Origin: Streptococcus sanguinis
GTDB lineage: Bacteria > Bacillota > Bacilli > Lactobacillales > Streptococcaceae
Direction of reading: 5' to 3'
NCBI RefSeq assembly: GCF_900475275.1
Contig: NZ_LS483364.1
Location: 682,001-746,000 of the forward strand
Length of the DNA stretch: 64,000 nucleotides
This document shows, piece after piece, positions 62,918 through 64,000 of this stretch (position 1 is the first letter of the stretch; each line of letters starts with the position of its first letter). A program made the translations under genes and the position numbers. Under the pieces are notes generated by a model. It was not told the DNA's origin and made no database searches. It saw only the letters and a program-made list of their open reading frames with translations.

Positions 62918-64000
62918 CTAAACGAGTTCGTCAATAGATGTGTAGTTCTTGTTGAGGCCTTCTGCAACTGGCTGGCTAGTGATGTGACCTTGGTAAGTTG
63001 TGACACCTTGGCGCAGTCCTTGGTCATCTGCAATAGCTTGTTTGAAGCCTTTTTCTGCCAAAGCCTCTACATAAGGAAGGGTAACATTGGTCAAGGCAAT
63101 GGTAGAAGTGCGGGCTACAGCGCCAGGGATATTTGCAACTGCATAGTGGAGAACACCATGTTTTTCGTAAACAGGCTCAGTGTGAGTCGTTACGCGGTCA
63201 GCTGTTTCAATGACACCTCCTTGGTCAACAGCTACGTCTACAATGACAGAGCCTGGACGCATTTGCTTAACCATATCGTCTGTTACCAGTTTCGGAGCCT
63301 TTGCACCTGGAATGAGGACAGCGCCAATCACGACATCTGCCTCTCGAACGCTAGCTTCGATATTGAACGGATTAGACATAAGGGTCTGGATTTGGTGGCC
63401 AAAGACGTCTTCTAGGACAGACAGACGCTTAGCGCTGATATCCAGAATAGTCACTTGAGCACCCAGTCCTAGAGCGATACGAGCGGCATGAGTTCCCACG
63501 ACACCGCCACCAATTATGGTAACTTTTCCTTTTGGAACGCCCGGTACACCGCCGAGAAGTACGCCAGATCCGCCTTCACGCTTAGTCAGGAAGTGGGCTC
63601 CGATTTGGACCGCCATCCGACCAGCCACCTCACTCATAGGTACCAAGAGTGGCAGTTGTCCATCTTGATCGCGGACAGTTTCGTAAGCCAGACCGGTTGT
63701 CTTAGCACTAGTCATAGCATCTGCTAGCTCAGGAGCGGCAGCCATGTGCAGGTAGGTAAAGAGCAAGAGGTCATCACGGAGGAATCCATATTCAGCTGCC
63801 AGAGGTTCTTTGACCTTGACCACTAGCTCAGCTGCCCAAGCTTCTGCAGCAGTAGGGACGATTTTTGCACCTTGCTTTTGGTAGTCTGCATCTGTAAAAC
63901 CAGATCCCAGCCCAGCATTTGTCTCAATCAGAACTTCATGGCCTTTACCAACGAGGCTATGAACACCAGCTGGTGTCAGAGCGACACGATTTTCATTGTT
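62918..64000 (-). CDS. ald: Alanine dehydrogenase, 5' end cut by the window edge
   Basis: Reading on the minus strand, the frame is open from the right edge ([15 protein letters not shown], the usual residues from about 12) to the stop at 62918. The protein has [20 protein letters not shown] and [20 protein letters not shown] (Rossmann, NAD) segments and a C-terminal [11 protein letters not shown]. Ald interconverts alanine and pyruvate plus ammonia. An internal Met at 63823 is not the start; only about ten N-terminal residues lie outside. Confidence 0.93.
   Translation of the reverse strand, partial: NNENRVALTPAGVHSLVGKGHEVLIETNAGLGSGFTDADYQKQGAKIVPTAAEAWAAELVVKVKEPLAAEYGFLRDDLLLFTYLHMAAAPELADAMTSAKTTGLAYETVRDQDGQLPLLVPMSEVAGRMAVQIGAHFLTKREGGSGVLLGGVPGVPKGKVTIIGGGVVGTHAARIALGLGAQVTILDISAKRLSVLEDVFGHQIQTLMSNPFNIEASVREADVVIGAVLIPGAKAPKLVTDDMVKQMRPGSVIVDVAVDQGGVIETADRVTTHTEPVYEKHGVLHYAVANIPGAVARTSTIALTNVTLPYVEALAEKGFKQAIADDQGLRQGVTTYQGHITSQPVAEGLNKNYTSIDELV

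Noticed and set aside
62918..63823. Alanine dehydrogenase as a complete 301-residue gene.
   Set aside because: The frame stays open to the window edge with conserved Ald residues, so the Met at 63823 is internal.

Overview
The window is a 64 kb piece of a low-to-moderate G+C Firmicute chromosome and reads as an oral Streptococcus of the sanguinis/gordonii type. The evidence is a complete tagatose-6-phosphate lac operon, the streptococcal glmU-Nudix-macP-mtnN order, LPXTG adhesins with Cna-B repeats, BceRS/BceAB detoxification modules, AGGAGG-type ribosome binding sites and extended -10 promoters. The species assignment is inference. I see no rRNA, tRNA, prophage, insertion sequence or CRISPR array.

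Region 1 (1-8.5 kb) is the lac operon lacR-lacABCD-lacT-lacFEG. LacE/LacF import and phosphorylate lactose, LacG splits lactose-6-phosphate, and LacAB, LacC and LacD take galactose-6-phosphate through tagatose phosphates to triose phosphates. Two control layers are visible: candidate LacR operators around the lacA promoter, and a LacT antiterminator target overlapping a terminator in front of lacT.

Region 2 (8.5-24.5 kb) is envelope and stress biology: an XRE/DUF2975 pair, a ferric-reductase-like flavocytochrome, a DUF2974 hydrolase-like protein, a BceRS-type two-component system with an NrdI-like gene, TraX, a first BceAB exporter, an ABC-2 transporter with a LytTR/DUF3021 pair, and a TetR regulator with three copies of a 28-bp operator and a small membrane-protein/NrdI-like/lipoprotein cluster.

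Region 3 (24.5-38.5 kb) holds two paralogous LPXTG adhesins flanking a methyltransferase. The second has twelve roughly 110-114-residue Cna-B repeats. They are followed by a 43-residue peptide gene, a second BceAB with an almost identical ATPase, and an amino-acid permease.

Region 4 (38.5-45.4 kb) is a patchwork of small genes: an S41 peptidase, three GNATs, a gene interrupted by an in-frame TAG, a DUF2829/Tad2-like gene, an SDR and a GDPD-like enzyme. Region 5 (45.5-64 kb) is core housekeeping: glmU, a Nudix gene, macP, mtnN, an ABC-F ATPase, a PPIase lipoprotein, ftsK, rplK-rplA, pyrH-frr, cvfB, phoH and the truncated ald at the right edge.

The most striking signal is a compound promoter repeated five times: T[T/G]ACAAAA-N-TGTAAG, 12-13 nt, AATG[A/T]AAG, then a TTATGG-like box exactly 20 nt before a -10. 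It precedes traX, bceA1, the 43-aa peptide gene, bceA2 and the S41 peptidase gene, and so defines a putative BceR-type regulon that includes an undescribed-looking small peptide.
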